Assembly (NCBI GenBank): GCA_938015605.1
Contig: CALLPO010000060.1
Coordinates: 1 to 7,921 of the forward strand
From: an uncultured Candidatus Altimarinota bacterium
GTDB taxonomy: Bacteria > Patescibacteriota > Gracilibacteria > BD1-5 > UBA6164
Length of the DNA stretch: 7,921 bases
Direction of reading: 5' to 3'
The position numbers and the translations under genes were made by a program. Of this stretch, positions 7,689 through 7,921 are shown piece after piece; the first letter of the stretch is position 1, and every line of letters begins with the position of its first letter. Below the pieces are notes generated by a model. It saw nothing but the letters and a program-made list of their open reading frames with translations, had not been told where the DNA came from and did not search any database.

Positions 7689-7921
7689 ATGAAAAAACTT
7701 CTTTTACTTGTCGCTAGTGTTGCATTTGCAACTAACTCAATGTTTGCAGCAGATGTGGATACTCAAATTCTTGATGAACTAAATAAGTGAACAGTTGAAG
7801 AACTTAATGTAGACTTCAAACTTAAGACTTTTGAAAGCTGTTCAAACTTAGAATCAGTAATGGAAAAATATATTAAAGACTATTATACTGTCAATAAATC
7901 TAGGTATAATCAACCAGTTTT
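7689..7921 (+). CDS. Secreted protein, partial; possible secreted beta-propeller (PF09826-like) family
   Basis: Seventy-seven residues are visible before the window ends. They begin with a Sec signal peptide (MKKLLLLVASVAFATNSMFA, likely cleaved near residues 20-21), then DVDTQILDELNKG and LKTFESCSNLESVMEKYIKD. Residue 34 is coded by TGA (7788-7790) and must be read through for any longer protein. The pattern 'LKxFxSCxxLExxxxxYI' just after a signal peptide resembles the start of secreted proteins with a C-terminal beta-propeller domain, found in archaea and bacteria including CPR; this is recalled resemblance, not proof. The role in such proteins is unknown. The gene is transcribed away from the efflux genes. 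The ATG is preceded by AATTATATTGTT with no Shine-Dalgarno motif. Confidence 0.75.

Overview
The window is AT-rich and reads as sense only if TGA codes for glycine (genetic code 25). Under the standard code it contains only short open frames. With TGA read as Gly it resolves into six clean genes that fill nearly all of it. I counted by hand about 95 in-frame TGA codons in five genes. They fall at conserved glycines, for example both glycines of the lipoyl motif KQGETVKKG, the SPIDGII turn and the transporter motif FGIAIDT. All four complete genes stop at TAA. Code 25 is known from Gracilibacteria (BD1-5/GN02) and Absconditabacteria (SR1), so this is most likely a member of one of these CPR/Patescibacteria lineages. 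Arginine is coded almost only by AGA/AGG, and I see a single CGN codon (CGA) in the window.

Layout: five genes run on the minus strand, in transcription order from right to left. They are a lipoprotein membrane-fusion (adaptor) protein with a very long helical hairpin (7332-5272), an RND-family efflux permease (5119-1625), a ferric-reductase/MsrQ-like heme membrane protein (1553-870), a small lipoprotein ending in a single-cluster [4Fe-4S] ferredoxin domain (833-354), and a nitroreductase-family flavoprotein cut by the window edge (274-1). A sixth gene runs the other way on the plus strand from 7689. It encodes a secreted protein cut by the right edge, whose start resembles the 'C-terminal beta-propeller' secreted protein family. 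A 356-bp divergent intergenic region (7333-7688) with several small dyads separates it from the adaptor gene.

How the genes may work together: adaptor plus RND permease form the core of an efflux or export complex; no outer-membrane factor is present in the window. The next three genes are all redox-flavoured (heme membrane protein, surface ferredoxin lipoprotein, flavin oxidoreductase). They could form an electron-transfer route to the outside of the cell, but this is inference from gene order. A 75-bp palindromic element and a good promoter-like site lie between adaptor and permease genes, so these two may not share one transcript. An AT-rich hairpin with a T-run terminates the ferredoxin gene before the nitroreductase gene.

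The most noteworthy points are the genetic code itself, the ferredoxin whose fourth cluster cysteine exists only beyond two TGA codons, the permease with an altered proton-relay site and an added 13th membrane segment with an RG-rich tail, the roughly 380-residue hairpin of the adaptor, the lone CGA codon, and the lack of Shine-Dalgarno motifs at all six starts.
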